Shown: in pieces, positions 21,392-29,930 of the stretch
Numbering within the stretch: position 1 is the first letter of the stretch
Layout: each line of letters begins with the position of its first letter
NCBI RefSeq assembly: GCF_001577305.1
Contig: NZ_CP014518.1
Location: 1,860,001-1,924,000, forward strand
Source of the DNA: Sinomonas atrocyanea
GTDB taxonomy: Bacteria; Actinomycetota; Actinomycetes; Actinomycetales; Micrococcaceae
Length of the DNA stretch: 64,000 bases
Reading direction: 5' to 3'
The notes under the pieces: generated by a model
Database searches by the model: none
Told to the model about the DNA's origin: nothing
The model's input: the letters and a program-made list of their open reading frames with translations, nothing else
Made by a program: the position numbers and the translations under genes

Positions 21392-22408
21392 GTGGCCGTG
21401 CAGGCTCCCGATCCCGCGCCTGCCGTCGCGGCAGGCGCCGCCGCCCCCGTACCTGCGCCGGTGGCAGATGTCCCCGCGGCGCTCGCACGCGCCGTCGAGG
21501 ACTACCTGCGCCACCTCGCGGTCGAGCGCGGCCTCGCCGCGAACACCCTCGCGGCCTACCGGCGGGACCTCGCGCGCTACGGCGCCTATCTCGCGGGCGA
21601 GGGCGTCGTCTCGCCCCGCGGCATCGAGCGGCGCCACGTGGGCGGCTTCGCCCAGGCGCTGCGTGACGGGGCCGACGGCGGCAGCCCGCTGACCGCCCGA
21701 TCCGCGGCGAGGACCGTGGTCGCGGTGCGCGGCCTGCACCGGTTCTGGGCCCTCGAGGGCACCACCGCGGACGACCCCGCCGCGGACGTCCACCCTCCGC
21801 TCGCCGGGCAGCGCCTGCCCAAGGCCATCACCGTGCACGAGGTCACCCGGATCCTCGAAGCGGCCTCGGCGGACACACCCTCCGGCCTGCGCGACCGGGC
21901 GCTCCTGGAGTTCCTGTACGCGACCGGTGCCCGCATCAGCGAGGCCGTCGGCCTCGATGTGGACGACCTGCGGCTCGAAGCGGCCGACGGCGGCCCGGCC
22001 GTGGTCCGGCTCTTCGGCAAGGGCTCCAAGGAGCGCCTCGTCCCGATCGGCTCCTACGCGGCCCGCGCGCTCGACGCCTACATCGTCCGCGGCCGCCCCG
22101 CCCTCGTGGCCAAGGGACGGGGCACGCCCGGCCTCTTCCTCAACGCCCGCGGCGGCAGGCTGAGCCGGCAGAGCGCCTGGACCATCCTCAAGGATGTCGC
22201 GGAGAAGGCCCGGATCGACCGCGACGTCTCCCCGCACACCCTCCGGCACTCCTTCGCCACCCATCTCCTCGAGGGCGGTGCGGACGTCCGCGTCGTCCAG
22301 GAGCTGCTGGGGCATGCCTCGGTGACGACCACGCAGGTGTACACCCTCGTCACCGCTGACACCCTGCGCGAGGTCTACGCGGCGGCGCACCCGAGGGCCC
22401 GCGGATGA
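21392..22408 (+). CDS. xerD: Site-specific tyrosine recombinase XerD
   Basis: Resolves chromosome dimers at dif together with XerC. This 338-residue protein has the N-terminal SAM-like domain (YLRHLAVERGLAANTLAAYRRDL) and the catalytic residues: Arg in YATGARISE, His-x-x-Arg in HTLRHSFATH, His in GHASVTTTQ and the Tyr nucleophile in TQVYT. The GTG at 21392 begins 6 bp after the Nudix stop; another GTG at 21398 is possible. The Ala/Pro-rich first 30 residues are probably a tail. The chromosomal neighbours argue for the housekeeping recombinase, not a phage integrase. Confidence 0.94.
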   Translation: MAVQAPDPAPAVAAGAAAPVPAPVADVPAALARAVEDYLRHLAVERGLAANTLAAYRRDLARYGAYLAGEGVVSPRGIERRHVGGFAQALRDGADGGSPLTARSAARTVVAVRGLHRFWALEGTTADDPAADVHPPLAGQRLPKAITVHEVTRILEAASADTPSGLRDRALLEFLYATGARISEAVGLDVDDLRLEAADGGPAVVRLFGKGSKERLVPIGSYAARALDAYIVRGRPALVAKGRGTPGLFLNARGGRLSRQSAWTILKDVAEKARIDRDVSPHTLRHSFATHLLEGGADVRVVQELLGHASVTTTQVYTLVTADTLREVYAAAHPRARG

Positions 22409-22442
22409 GCGCCGGTGCCGGAACGCGCGGAGGTGCGCCCTG

Positions 22443-22922
22443 ATGGGCGCGCCGGTGGCGCTGTGCTTCCTGCTGCGCGAGACGGCGGCGGGGCGGGAGG
22501 TCCTGCTCGGACGCAAGAAGCGCGGCTTCGGCCGGGGCAAGATCGTCGGCCTGGGCGGCCACATCGAACCGGGGGAGACCCCCGCGGAGGCCGCCGTGCG
22601 GGAGCTCGAGGAGGAGGCCGGCGTCGTGCTCGACGCCGCCGTGCTGGTGCCCGCCGGCACCGTCGACTTCCGGTTCCCCGCCCGGCCCGCATGGGACATG
22701 GCGTGCACCATGTTCACCGCGACCGTCTGGGACGGAGAGATCGGCGAGAGCGAGGAGATCGAGCCCTCGTGGTACCCGGTCGAGGCCCTGCCGGTCGAGG
22801 GCATGTGGCAGGACGCCGACCACTGGCTTCCCCTCGTCCTGGCGGGCACGGTCGCGGACTTCTACGTGGAAATGGCCGAGGACAACGAGACGGTGTTCCG
22901 TTTCGCTGTCCTCGGCCAGTGA
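22443..22922 (+). CDS. Nudix hydrolase, MTH1/8-oxo-dGTP diphosphatase-like
   Basis: A 159-residue Nudix protein with a canonical box, GGHIEPGETPAEAAVRELEEEAG, at about residues 37-60. The pattern KKRGFGRGKIVGLGGHIEPGE and the later WDMACTMFTATVWDGEIGESEEIEPSWY segment resemble the MTH1 group that clears oxidised purine nucleotides. The ATG follows xerD by 34 bp on the same strand. It marks the left edge of a block that differs from the mycobacterial order. Substrate is inferred from similarity only. Confidence 0.85.
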   Translation: MGAPVALCFLLRETAAGREVLLGRKKRGFGRGKIVGLGGHIEPGETPAEAAVRELEEEAGVVLDAAVLVPAGTVDFRFPARPAWDMACTMFTATVWDGEIGESEEIEPSWYPVEALPVEGMWQDADHWLPLVLAGTVADFYVEMAEDNETVFRFAVLGQ

Positions 22923-22961
22923 GTCCGCGAAGGCCCTCCGAGACGGGGCCGCCCGGGCGGG

Positions 22962-24113
22962 TCAGTCCAGGTGGCGCTCGTCGGGGCCGTTGTAGGCCGA
23001 GAGCGGGCGGATGAGCGAGTTGCTCTCGAGCTGCTCCATCACGTGGGCGGTCCAGCCGACGATCCGGCTGGCCACGAACAGCGGCGTGAACGTGGGGATG
23101 TCGAAGCCCATGAGGTGGTAGGCCGGGCCGGTCGGGTAGTCGAGGTTCGGCTTGATGCCCTTCGCCTCGTCCATCGACTGCTCGAGCCCGTCGTACAGGC
23201 CCAGGATCTCCGGGCGGCCGTAGAAGGCGATGAGGTCGTCGAGCGCGGCCTTCATGGTGGGCACCCGCGAGTCGCCGTGCTTGTAGACGCGGTGGCCGAA
23301 ACCCATGACCTTCTTCTTGGCGGCGAGGGCCTCGTCCATCCAGGCCTTCGCGCGGGTCTTGGCCTGCTCGTGGGTCTCGTCCGTCCGGATGCCGATCTCC
23401 TCGAACGTCTCCATGACGGCCTCGTTGGCCCCGCCGTGGAGCGGGCCCTTGAGGGCTCCGATCGCGGCGGTCACGGCCGAGTGGAGGTCGGAGAGGGTCG
23501 AGGTCACGACACGGGCGGTGAACGTCGAGGCGTTGAACGAGTGCTCGGCGTACAGGATCATCGAGACCTCGAACGCCCGCACCACCTCGGGGGCGGCCTC
23601 CTCGCCGAAGGTCATCCACAGGAAGTTCGCGGAATAGCCGAGGTCCTCGCGCGGCTCGACCAGCTCCTGGCCGCGGCGCCGCCGCTGGTCGTAGGCCACC
23701 ACCGCGGGCATGGCCGCGAACAGCTCGACGGCCTTGGTCAGGTTCGCCTCACGGGAGGAGTCGCCGGCCCTGGGGTGGCGTGCACCCTGGATGCTCGCCG
23801 CGGTGCGGCACACGTCCATCGGGTGGCACGTGGCCGGCAGGTCGTCGATGAGCCGCTTCAGGAGCGGGTCGAGCGCCCGGCCCGACCGCTCGTGCGCCTC
23901 GAACTCGGCCAGCTGCTCGGGGGTGGGCAGCTCGCCGTGCCACAGCAGGTAGGCCACCTCCTCGAAGCTGCACCGGGCGGCGAGCTCCTGCACCGGGTAG
24001 CCCCGGTAGAGGAGCGAGTTGGTCTCAGGGTTCACCTTCGAGATGGCGGTGTAGTCCACCACCACGCCGGCAAGGCCCTTCTTGATCTCTTCGGTGTTGG
24101 GCACCTGTGTCAT
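22962..24113 (-). CDS. prpC: 2-methylcitrate synthase
   Basis: Condenses propionyl-CoA with oxaloacetate, the first dedicated step of the methylcitrate cycle. This 383-residue citrate synthase-fold enzyme has the substrate His-containing segments SFNASTFTARV and PLHGGANEAVM, and the GFGHRVYKHGDSR motif with catalytic His/Arg. The short form of about 380 residues, lacking the long N-terminus of GltA, and its place behind prpB and prpD point to PrpC. It is the last gene of the minus-strand gntR-prpD-prpB-prpC operon, 32 bp after prpB. Confidence 0.95.
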   Translation of the reverse strand: MTQVPNTEEIKKGLAGVVVDYTAISKVNPETNSLLYRGYPVQELAARCSFEEVAYLLWHGELPTPEQLAEFEAHERSGRALDPLLKRLIDDLPATCHPMDVCRTAASIQGARHPRAGDSSREANLTKAVELFAAMPAVVAYDQRRRRGQELVEPREDLGYSANFLWMTFGEEAAPEVVRAFEVSMILYAEHSFNASTFTARVVTSTLSDLHSAVTAAIGALKGPLHGGANEAVMETFEEIGIRTDETHEQAKTRAKAWMDEALAAKKKVMGFGHRVYKHGDSRVPTMKAALDDLIAFYGRPEILGLYDGLEQSMDEAKGIKPNLDYPTGPAYHLMGFDIPTFTPLFVASRIVGWTAHVMEQLESNSLIRPLSAYNGPDERHLD

Positions 24114-24145
24114 CGCAGGACTCCTTCGTCAATGGCCCCGTGGCC

Positions 24146-25063
24146 TCAGTATCGGCCGGGAACCTGAAAGTTGAACACGCCGGTGTCGAAACGGTTGTAC
24201 GCCTCGTAGTCAACCAGCTCGTAGAGGCGGGAGCGAGTCAGCATGTTCGCGACCTGGGCCTCCTGGGTCCCGTCCGCGCGGATGCTCTCGAGGGTGCGTT
24301 CCGCGGCGCCCATGGCCATGCGCAGGAGGGTCACCGGGTAGATCACGAGGTTGATCCCGACGCCGGCGAGCTCCTCGGCCGTGAACAGCCGGCTCTTGCC
24401 GAACTCGGTCATGTTCGCCAGCACCGGCACGTCCACGGCGTCGCGGATCGCCCGGAACTCCTCGAGGCTGGCCATGGCCTCGGGGAAGATCGCGTCGGCT
24501 CCCGCCTCGACGAGGGCCTTCGCGCGCTCGACGGCGGCCTCCAGGCCCGCCGCCCCCTCGCCGGTGGCCCGGACATCGGTGCGGGCCATGATGAGGAAGT
24601 TCGGATCGCGGCGGGCGTCGGCCGCCGCCCTGACGCGCTGGAGCGCCGTGTCGAGGTCCACCACAGCCTTGCCGTCGAGGTGGCCGCAGCGCTTGGGGTT
24701 GACCTGGTCCTCGATGTGCATCCCGGCCAGGCCGGCGTTCTCGAGCTCCTGGACCGTCCGGGCCACGTTCATGGCCTCGCCGAATCCGGTGTCGGCGTCG
24801 ACGATGGCGGGCAGGTCGGTCATCCGCGCGATCTGCCCGGCGCGGGTGGCCACCTCCGTGAGGGTGGTCAGCCCGATGTCCGGCAGGCCGAGGTCGTTGG
24901 CGAGGACCGCCCCGGAGATGTACACCCCCGGGAAGCCCTTCTCCTCGATGAGGCGCGCGGAGAGGGGGCTGAAGGCTCCCGGGAACTGCTGCAGCGTTCC
25001 CGAGCCGAGGATCTCGCGCAGCCTGACGCGCTTCTGCTCGGGGGTGGTGGTCGAGTACAGCAT
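24146..25063 (-). CDS. prpB: Methylisocitrate lyase
   Basis: Cleaves 2-methylisocitrate to pyruvate and succinate. The 305-residue protein is a member of the isocitrate lyase/PEP mutase family. It shows the active-site loop KRCGH (in NPKRCGHLDGK), the metal site DADTGFGEAMN, and the family start FPGAFSPLSARL. The ATG (complement of 25061-25063) overlaps the prpD stop by one base, so it is coupled to prpD. Length and context fit PrpB better than glyoxylate-cycle isocitrate lyase, which is much longer. Confidence 0.95.
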   Translation of the reverse strand: MLYSTTTPEQKRVRLREILGSGTLQQFPGAFSPLSARLIEEKGFPGVYISGAVLANDLGLPDIGLTTLTEVATRAGQIARMTDLPAIVDADTGFGEAMNVARTVQELENAGLAGMHIEDQVNPKRCGHLDGKAVVDLDTALQRVRAAADARRDPNFLIMARTDVRATGEGAAGLEAAVERAKALVEAGADAIFPEAMASLEEFRAIRDAVDVPVLANMTEFGKSRLFTAEELAGVGINLVIYPVTLLRMAMGAAERTLESIRADGTQEAQVANMLTRSRLYELVDYEAYNRFDTGVFNFQVPGRY

Positions 25064-26583
25064 CAGAAGAGTCCCTTCGGGGCGGAGGCGAGATCGATCA
25101 CGCCCTCCTTGGCGACGATGTTGAGCGCGTCCAGCTCCCCGGCGCCGAGCTGGGGGAGCCGCTGCACGGCGTCGAGGAAGCGCTCGATCTCCTCGGGGGC
25201 CACGGACTCGGCGGCGAGGGTCCGGAACTTGGCGATGTACTGCTCGCGGCCGAAGGGCCGCGCTCCGAGTGGATGGGCGTCCGCCACGGCGATCTCGTCC
25301 TCGATCACGGTCCCGTCCGTGAGCGTGATGACCACGGAGCCGCCGAAGGCCTTCTCCGCGATGTCGAGGGAGTGGTAGCGGCGCGTCCATTCCGGGTCCT
25401 CCTCCGTGGTGACCTTGTGCCACAGGGCCACCGTGTCGGGCCGGCCGGCGCGCTCGGGGGAGTAGGAGTCGACGTGGTGCCACGTGCCGTCCTGGAGGGC
25501 CACGGCGAAGATGTAGGGGATCGAGTGGTCCAGGGTCTCGCGGGACGCGGTCGGATCGTACTTCTGCGGGTCGTTCGCTCCGGAGCCGATGACGTAGTGG
25601 GTGTGGTGGCTGGTCCTGATGAGGATGCTGGCCACGTTCTGCGGGTCGGTCACCTCGGGGTGCTCGCGGTGCAGCTTCCGGGCCAGGTCGATCCAGGCCT
25701 GGGCCTGGTACTCGGCGGAGTGCTCCTTCGTGTAGGTGTCGAGGATGGCCCGCTTCGCCTCGCCCGGCGCGGGCAGCGGGACCTCGTAGGCCGCGTCGGG
25801 GCCGTCGAGCATCCACGCGATGACCCCGTCCTCGCCTTCGTAGATCGGCACCGGGGAGGTCTGCCCGCGCATGGCGCGGTCGACGGCCTCGACCGCCATC
25901 TTGCCGGCGAACGCGGGGGCGTGGGCCTTCCACGTGGAGATCTCGCCCTTGCGGGACTGCCGGGTCGCCGTGGTGGTGTGCAGCGCCTGGCCGACGGCCT
26001 GGAAGATGGTCTCGACGTCGAGCCCGAGCATCGTGCCGATCCCTGCGGCCGCGGAGGGACCGAGGTGGGCGACGTGGTCGATCTTGTGCTTGTGGAGGCT
26101 GATGGCCTTCACGAGGTCCACCTGGATCTCGTACCCGGTGGCGATGCCGCGGATCAGGTCCCGGCCGGTCGAGCCGACGTGCTGGGCCACCGCGAGGATC
26201 GGCGGGATGTTGTCGCCCGGGTGGGAGTACTCGGCCGCGAGGAACGTGTCGTGGTAGTCGAGCTCGCGCACGGCCACGCCGTTGGCCCAGGCGGCCCACT
26301 CCGGGGAGACCCGGTCGGTGATGCCGTAGAGGAGCGCGCCCTTCCCGCCGGACGACGGCGCGTGGGCCAGCGCCTGCGCCCGCGCGGCGACGATGGGGCC
26401 GCGGTTGAGCGAGGCGATCGCGACCGAGGCGTTGTCGATGATCCGGTTGACGATCATCTCGGTGACCTCGTCGGAGACCTCGACGGGGTCGGCAGCGACC
26501 GTGGCGATCTTGTGCGCGAGCTGGTCCTCGCGGGGGAGGTTCTCCTCGCTCTTGTAGACGCGGACCTTGTGCATCTCGACCAT
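25063..26583 (-). CDS. prpD: 2-methylcitrate dehydratase
   Basis: A 506-residue MmgE/PrpD-family enzyme that dehydrates 2-methylcitrate in propionate breakdown. Visible family segments are LDYHDTFLAAEYSHPGDNIPPILA (about residues 110-133), HVAHLGPSAAAGIGTMLGL, and TWKAHAPAFAGKMAVEA. The start at 26583 has a GGAAGG Shine-Dalgarno eight bases upstream; ATG at 26574 is an alternative. It lies 20 bp after the gntR stop and overlaps prpB by one base. No separate aconitase-type acnD is present, consistent with the PrpD route. Confidence 0.94.
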   Translation of the reverse strand: MVEMHKVRVYKSEENLPREDQLAHKIATVAADPVEVSDEVTEMIVNRIIDNASVAIASLNRGPIVAARAQALAHAPSSGGKGALLYGITDRVSPEWAAWANGVAVRELDYHDTFLAAEYSHPGDNIPPILAVAQHVGSTGRDLIRGIATGYEIQVDLVKAISLHKHKIDHVAHLGPSAAAGIGTMLGLDVETIFQAVGQALHTTTATRQSRKGEISTWKAHAPAFAGKMAVEAVDRAMRGQTSPVPIYEGEDGVIAWMLDGPDAAYEVPLPAPGEAKRAILDTYTKEHSAEYQAQAWIDLARKLHREHPEVTDPQNVASILIRTSHHTHYVIGSGANDPQKYDPTASRETLDHSIPYIFAVALQDGTWHHVDSYSPERAGRPDTVALWHKVTTEEDPEWTRRYHSLDIAEKAFGGSVVITLTDGTVIEDEIAVADAHPLGARPFGREQYIAKFRTLAAESVAPEEIERFLDAVQRLPQLGAGELDALNIVAKEGVIDLASAPKGLF

Positions 26584-26603
26584 GGCAGACCTTCCGGTGG
26601 GGC

Positions 26604-27245
26604 TCAGGGGAGCGGGTGGGTGTTCTTGATGTGCTGCAGGCTGTTGCTGAGGTGGACGGCGGTGGCCGCCGCCGCGAGGTGGGCGTTGCCGTCGGCGATC
26701 GCCCCGGCGATGGCAGCGTGCTCGGAGGCTGCCTGCCTCAGGCGTGCGGCATCGTCCTTGGCCAGGCGCCGCACACGGGTGAGGTGGACGCGCAGGCCCT
26801 CGAGCGACTGGGTGAGGTAGGCATTGGCGATCGAGTCGTCGATCGCTGCATCGAGCTCTGCCGCGAGCGCGTAGTACTGGTGGCGCTGCGGGTCGTCGTC
26901 GTGCAGGAGGGTGGAGGCGGCGGCGAAGCGGTCGCGCAGCCCGGCGAACCGTGCGCGGTCCCCGCGCAGTGCTGCGAGCGCGGCCGCCTTCGCCTCGAGC
27001 GCCTCGCGCAGCTCGAACAGCTCGTCGATGTGGGCCAGGGAGATGTCGCTGACCACCACACCGCGCCCGCGCTGGGCCGAGGCGAGGCCCTCCGCGGTGA
27101 GGCGGGCCAGGGCCTCGCGCAGCGGGGTGCGCGAGACGCCGAGCCGCTCCGACTGCTCGACCTCGCCCAGCACGGTCCCGGGAGGCAGCCGCCATTCCAC
27201 GATGTCCTCGCGCAGTGACGCGTAGGCGCGGTCGCTGGCCTTCAC
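26604..27245 (-). CDS. GntR-family (FCD) regulator of propionate genes
   Basis: A 213-residue transcription factor. The N-terminal winged helix-turn-helix (YASLREDIVEWRLPPGT through LGVSRTPLREALARL, about residues 7-50) is followed by an all-helical FCD ligand domain with acidic/His residues that often bind metal plus an organic acid. It heads the prp operon and faces prpE. Two TGTATACA palindromes flank the promoter gap, the classic FCD-type operator, so autoregulation and control of both transcripts is likely. GTG 27245 was chosen for its GAGAGGAG site. The effector may be propionyl-CoA or a methylcitrate-cycle acid; that is a guess. Confidence 0.9.
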   Translation of the reverse strand: MKASDRAYASLREDIVEWRLPPGTVLGEVEQSERLGVSRTPLREALARLTAEGLASAQRGRGVVVSDISLAHIDELFELREALEAKAAALAALRGDRARFAGLRDRFAAASTLLHDDDPQRHQYYALAAELDAAIDDSIANAYLTQSLEGLRVHLTRVRRLAKDDAARLRQAASEHAAIAGAIADGNAHLAAAATAVHLSNSLQHIKNTHPLP

Positions 27246-27289
27246 GGCTCTCCTCTCCAGACTCGTTCCCTCGTCCCTCAGTCGTTCTC

Positions 27290-27297
27290 TGTATACA
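27290..27297. promoter_or_regulatory. GntR operator 1 (prp operon side)
   Basis: Perfect 8 bp palindrome TGTATACA, 45 bp upstream of the gntR start. It overlaps the AT-rich stretch most likely to be the -10 of the minus-strand operon, so binding would repress gntR-prpDBC. Confidence 0.75.
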
Positions 27298-27351
27298 TTC
27301 GCAGGCCAGCAGGCCGAAATCAAGGCCGCTGCCCCGGATCCCAGCAGACAA

Positions 27352-27359
27352 TGTATACA
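27352..27359. promoter_or_regulatory. GntR operator 2 (prpE side)
   Basis: Second perfect TGTATACA, 62 bp from operator 1 (about six helical turns). It lies 6 bp upstream of the putative prpE -35 box. The spacing would allow one regulator to bind both sites on the same DNA face. Confidence 0.75.
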
Positions 27360-27365
27360 GAACCC

Positions 27366-27395
27366 TTGTCGTCCGCCCGGCTGCTGCCCTACGCT
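27366..27395 (+). promoter_or_regulatory. Putative prpE promoter
   Basis: TTGTCG (27366-27371) and TACGCT (27390-27395) with an 18 bp spacer, 34 bp before the prpE ATG and immediately downstream of operator 2. Confidence 0.5.
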
Positions 27396-27428
27396 GAACC
27401 CCATCACGAGGAAGTGAGGAGTGCTGCC

Positions 27429-29339
27429 ATGACCCAAGGGACAGTGACACAGGGGACGGGACCGTACGCCGAGGTCTACCGCCGGAGCCTGGCGGACCGC
27501 GAGGCCTTCTGGCTCGACGCCGCCAAGGCCGTCGACTGGGTGGAAGAGCCCACAGCAGCACTGGACGGCTCCGAGCCGCCGCTCTACCGGTGGTTTCCGG
27601 GCGGCACCCTCAACACCGCCTACAACGCCCTGGACCGCCACGTGGCCGGCGGCCGCGGCGACGCGGCCGCCCTGGTCTACGACTCCGCCGTGACCGGCAC
27701 GAGGGCCACCTTGACCTATGCGCAGCTGACCGACCTCGTGGCGCGATTCGCCGGCGCCCTGGCCGCCCGCGGCGTCGGGACCGGGGACCGCGTCGTCATC
27801 TACATGCCCATGGTCCCGGAGGCCGTCGTCGCCATGCTCGCGTGTGCGCGGCTCGGAGCCGTCCACTCCGTGGTGTTCGGGGGATTCGCCCCGCGCGAGC
27901 TCGCCGCCAGGATCAGGGACGCGCGCCCCAGGCTCATCGTGACGGCCAGCGGCGGCATCGAGCCGAACCGCCGCGTCGAATACCTCCCGGCCGTCGCCGA
28001 GGCCCTGGGGATTGCGGAGCTGCCGGAGCTCCCCGTCCTCGTCAAGGTGCGCCCGGGGTTCGCGCACCAGCTCGAGGACTACCCCGGCTGGGAGGACTAC
28101 GACGCCGCCCTCCGCTCCGCCGCGCCGGCAGCATGCGTGCCCGTCGCGGCCTCCCATCCGCTCTACGTGCTCTACACCTCCGGCACCACCGGCACCCCGA
28201 AGGGCGTCCAGCGGGACAATGGCGGCCATGCGGTCGCGCTCGCCTGGACCCTGAAGAACCTCTACGGAGTGGGGCCCGGAGAGGTCATGTGGACGGCCTC
28301 GGACGTCGGCTGGGTCGTGGGCCACTCCTACATCGTCTACGGGCCCCTCCTGGCCGGGGCCACGACGGTGCTGTACGAGGGCAAGCCCGTGGGCACCCCG
28401 GATGCCGGGGCGTTCTGGCGCGTCGTCGCGGACCATCGGGTCAAGGTCCTCTTCACGGCGCCCACCGCCCTGAGGGCCATCCGCCGCGCGGACCCGGAGG
28501 CCGAGCTGCTCGCCGGCTACGACATCTCCTCGCTCGAGCGCCTCTACGCCGCCGGCGAGCGCCTGGACCCCGAGACGTACCGCTGGGCCGGGGAGAAGCT
28601 GGAGGTCCCGGTGATCGACCACTGGTGGCAGACGGAGACCGGCTGGGCGATCTGCGGCAGCCCGCGCGGGCTCGAGGACCTCCCGCTCAAGGCGGGGTCG
28701 CCGTCGGTGCCGATGCCCGGCTACGACCTGGACATCCTCGATGGCGCCGGGGAGCCCGTCGCGTCCGGCGAGGAGGGCAACATCGTCCTGCGGCTGCCGC
28801 TCCCGCCCGGCACCCTCACCACGCTCTGGCACAACGACGAGCGCTACATCTCCTCCTACCTGAGCGCCTTCCCCGGCTGCTACGCGACGGGCGATTCCGG
28901 CTACCGCGACGCGGACGGGTACGTGTTCGTCATGGGCCGCACCGACGACATCATCAATGTGGCCGGCCACCGCCTCTCGACGGGGGCCATCGAGGCGGTG
29001 CTCGCGGGCCACCCGGCGGTTGCCGAGTGCGCCGTGATCGGCCTCAAGGACACGCTCAAGGGCCAGCGCGCGGTGGGCTACGTGGTGCTCAAGGCAGGCG
29101 CAGAGGTGTCCGAGGAAGCGCTCGCCTCCGAGCTCGTGGCGCTCGTGCGCTCGCAGATCGGCGCGGTGGCGGACTTCAAGCAGGCGCTCGTCGTCGACGC
29201 CCTGCCCAAGACGCGCTCGGGGAAGATCCTGCGCAAGACCATGCGGCAGATCGCCGACGGCGAGGCGTACACGGTGCCCTCCACGATCGAGGACCCGGAG
29301 GTGATCGAGCGCCTCGTCCCCGTCCTGCGCGGCGCGTGA
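27429..29339 (+). CDS. prpE: Propionyl-CoA synthetase (acyl-CoA ligase)
   Basis: A 636-residue AMP-forming ligase that activates propionate (possibly acetate) to its CoA ester. The AMP signature is YTSGTTGTPKG (about residues 245-255), followed by TASDVGWVVGHSYIVYGPL, HWWQTETGW, and the C-terminal GRTDDIINVAGHRLSTG and catalytic Lys in KTRSGKILRKTM. The segment VGHSYIVYGPLL is characteristic of the propionyl-CoA/acetyl-CoA synthetase branch. The ATG at 27429 has a GTGAGGAG site; an in-frame ATG at 27351 overlaps the operator and is unlikely. Divergence from the prp operon supports PrpE over acetyl-CoA synthetase. Confidence 0.88.
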   Translation: MTQGTVTQGTGPYAEVYRRSLADREAFWLDAAKAVDWVEEPTAALDGSEPPLYRWFPGGTLNTAYNALDRHVAGGRGDAAALVYDSAVTGTRATLTYAQLTDLVARFAGALAARGVGTGDRVVIYMPMVPEAVVAMLACARLGAVHSVVFGGFAPRELAARIRDARPRLIVTASGGIEPNRRVEYLPAVAEALGIAELPELPVLVKVRPGFAHQLEDYPGWEDYDAALRSAAPAACVPVAASHPLYVLYTSGTTGTPKGVQRDNGGHAVALAWTLKNLYGVGPGEVMWTASDVGWVVGHSYIVYGPLLAGATTVLYEGKPVGTPDAGAFWRVVADHRVKVLFTAPTALRAIRRADPEAELLAGYDISSLERLYAAGERLDPETYRWAGEKLEVPVIDHWWQTETGWAICGSPRGLEDLPLKAGSPSVPMPGYDLDILDGAGEPVASGEEGNIVLRLPLPPGTLTTLWHNDERYISSYLSAFPGCYATGDSGYRDADGYVFVMGRTDDIINVAGHRLSTGAIEAVLAGHPAVAECAVIGLKDTLKGQRAVGYVVLKAGAEVSEEALASELVALVRSQIGAVADFKQALVVDALPKTRSGKILRKTMRQIADGEAYTVPSTIEDPEVIERLVPVLRGA

Positions 29340-29372
29340 CCCCCCACGGTTACCCACGGGTAACATAGCGGC

Positions 29373-29915
29373 ATGCACCTGCTCCTGCGAACCCTGATGC
29401 TCCTGGTCACCTCGCGCCGGCGGCCTCCGCTGAGCCTCTGGGGGACCTCGTCCCTGAAGCTGCGCGTCCTTCCCACCGACATCGACATCGCCCTGCACGT
29501 CAACAACGGGATGTACTTCTCGCTCATGGACCTCGGCAGGTTCGACCTCATGGTGCGGGCCGGGATGTGGGACCGCATGCGCGCCCGCGGCTGGAGCCCC
29601 GTGGTGAACCTCGAGACCATCACGTTCCGCAGGTCGCTGACGCTCTGGCAGGCCTACACCATCGAGACCAGGATCATCGCGTTCGACGAGAAGGCCATCT
29701 TCTTCGAGCAGCGCATGGTGGCCGGCGGCGAGATCTACGCCCGCGCCTACCTCGCCACGCGCCTGGTCTCGAAGTCCGGGCCGGTGGCCAACGAGGAGAT
29801 CTTCGCCGAGACCGGCCGGCCGCCCGCAGACCTCGTGCTGCCCGAGTTCCTCCACCGCTGGCGCGAGGAGAACGCGCTGCCCAGCACGCGCCGCCCCGCA
29901 CCGCACCTCTGGTAG
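29373..29915 (+). CDS. 4-hydroxybenzoyl-CoA thioesterase-like (hot-dog fold) protein
   Basis: A 180-residue acyl-CoA thioesterase-type protein. The segment LPTDIDIALHVNNGMYFSLMDLGR (about residues 34-57) matches the hot-dog fold active-site region, with the Asp/His/Asn positions of this family. The N-terminal 20 residues are hydrophobic and basic (LLLRTLMLLVTSRRR), possibly a membrane-associating helix. It follows prpE by 33 bp on the same strand and may be co-transcribed, where it could release CoA from excess acyl-CoA. That link is an inference. Confidence 0.8.
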   Translation: MHLLLRTLMLLVTSRRRPPLSLWGTSSLKLRVLPTDIDIALHVNNGMYFSLMDLGRFDLMVRAGMWDRMRARGWSPVVNLETITFRRSLTLWQAYTIETRIIAFDEKAIFFEQRMVAGGEIYARAYLATRLVSKSGPVANEEIFAETGRPPADLVLPEFLHRWREENALPSTRRPAPHLW

Positions 29916-29930
29916 GGCTAGCGTGGGGTG

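Noticed and set aside
21392..22408. A phage or island integrase next to an attachment site
   Set aside because: Motifs and the pyrG-Nudix-xerD setting fit housekeeping XerD; no att repeats or phage genes nearby.
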